Source of the DNA: Methanobacterium sp.
GTDB taxonomy: Archaea; Methanobacteriota; Methanobacteria; Methanobacteriales; Methanobacteriaceae
DNA length: 16,365 nt
Direction: 5' to 3'
Assembly: GCA_009712615.1 (NCBI GenBank)
Contig: WASR01000100.1
Span: forward strand, 4,432-20,796
Shown: positions 16,268 to 16,365 of the stretch, piece by piece
Layout of the letters: each line of letters opens with the position of its first letter
How positions within the stretch are numbered: the first letter of the stretch is position 1
Program-made: the position numbers and the translations under genes
Notes under the pieces: generated by a model
Seen by the model: the letters and a program-made list of their open reading frames with translations, nothing else
Databases searched by the model: none
What the model was told of the DNA's origin: nothing

Positions 16268-16365
16268 TATTTGGAATATCCTTTTGAACCTATCTAAATT
16301 TTTAATCCCATCATAATTTTTGTATTGTTACATATTAAACCATAATCCAAGCTTTAACATGATTT

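Overview
The window comes from a hydrogenotrophic methanogen, most likely a mesophilic Methanobacterium or close relative in the Methanobacteriales. The evidence is an AT-rich sequence, Shine-Dalgarno-led archaeal genes, and a complete, collinear energy-converting hydrogenase B (ehb) operon. In Methanobacteriales the ehb genes form one operon, whereas in Methanococcales they are scattered, so the collinear order favours the former.

Region 1 (about 1-9411, + strand) is the ehb operon, ehbA to ehbP. It begins with Mrp antiporter-like membrane subunits: EhbA (MrpE-like), B (MrpF), C (MrpG), D (MbhD/DUF4040), E (MrpC/NuoK), F (MrpD/NuoN), then G, H, I (MrpB) and J. These are followed by the 14-motif polyferredoxin EhbK, the 2[4Fe-4S] protein EhbL, the hydrogenase small subunit EhbM, the [NiFe] large subunit EhbN, the NuoH-like anchor EhbO and the small soluble EhbP. 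The complex uses ion motive force to drive ferredoxin reduction by H2 for carbon assimilation. Most junctions are ATGA overlaps or very short gaps. One gap, between ehbE and ehbF, is filled exactly by an uninterrupted 36-codon reading frame with its own ribosome binding site and an ATGA overlap with ehbF. It also contains a stem-loop. No ehbQ is seen.

Region 2 (9412-9493) is a short convergent intergenic region with a hairpin and T-rich tract that probably ends ehb transcription.

Region 3 (9494-16166, all on the - strand) is an unusual accessory operon of five tightly coupled genes. In transcription order they are: a TetR-type repressor; a polysaccharide pyruvyl transferase-family protein; a 936-residue fusion of a thioester/acyl-CoA reductase-like domain and a long-chain acyl-CoA synthetase-like domain; a cysteine-containing protein resembling the L-2-amino-thiazoline-4-carboxylate hydrolase family; and a compact GMC-type FAD oxidoreductase with a four-cysteine cluster motif like that of long-chain alcohol oxidases. 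Genes 2 to 5 overlap by 4 to 11 bases. Upstream, two 18-bp near-identical imperfect palindromes flank a TATA box, as expected for autorepression by the TetR protein.

Read together, region 3 looks like an inducible pathway for interconverting long-chain or isoprenoid carboxylates, aldehydes and alcohols, perhaps tied to cell-envelope modification. That chemistry is unexpected in an archaeon without conventional fatty-acid lipids. This reading is inference from domains and context, and it is the most promising candidate here for an undescribed system. No tRNA, rRNA, CRISPR array or insertion sequence was seen.
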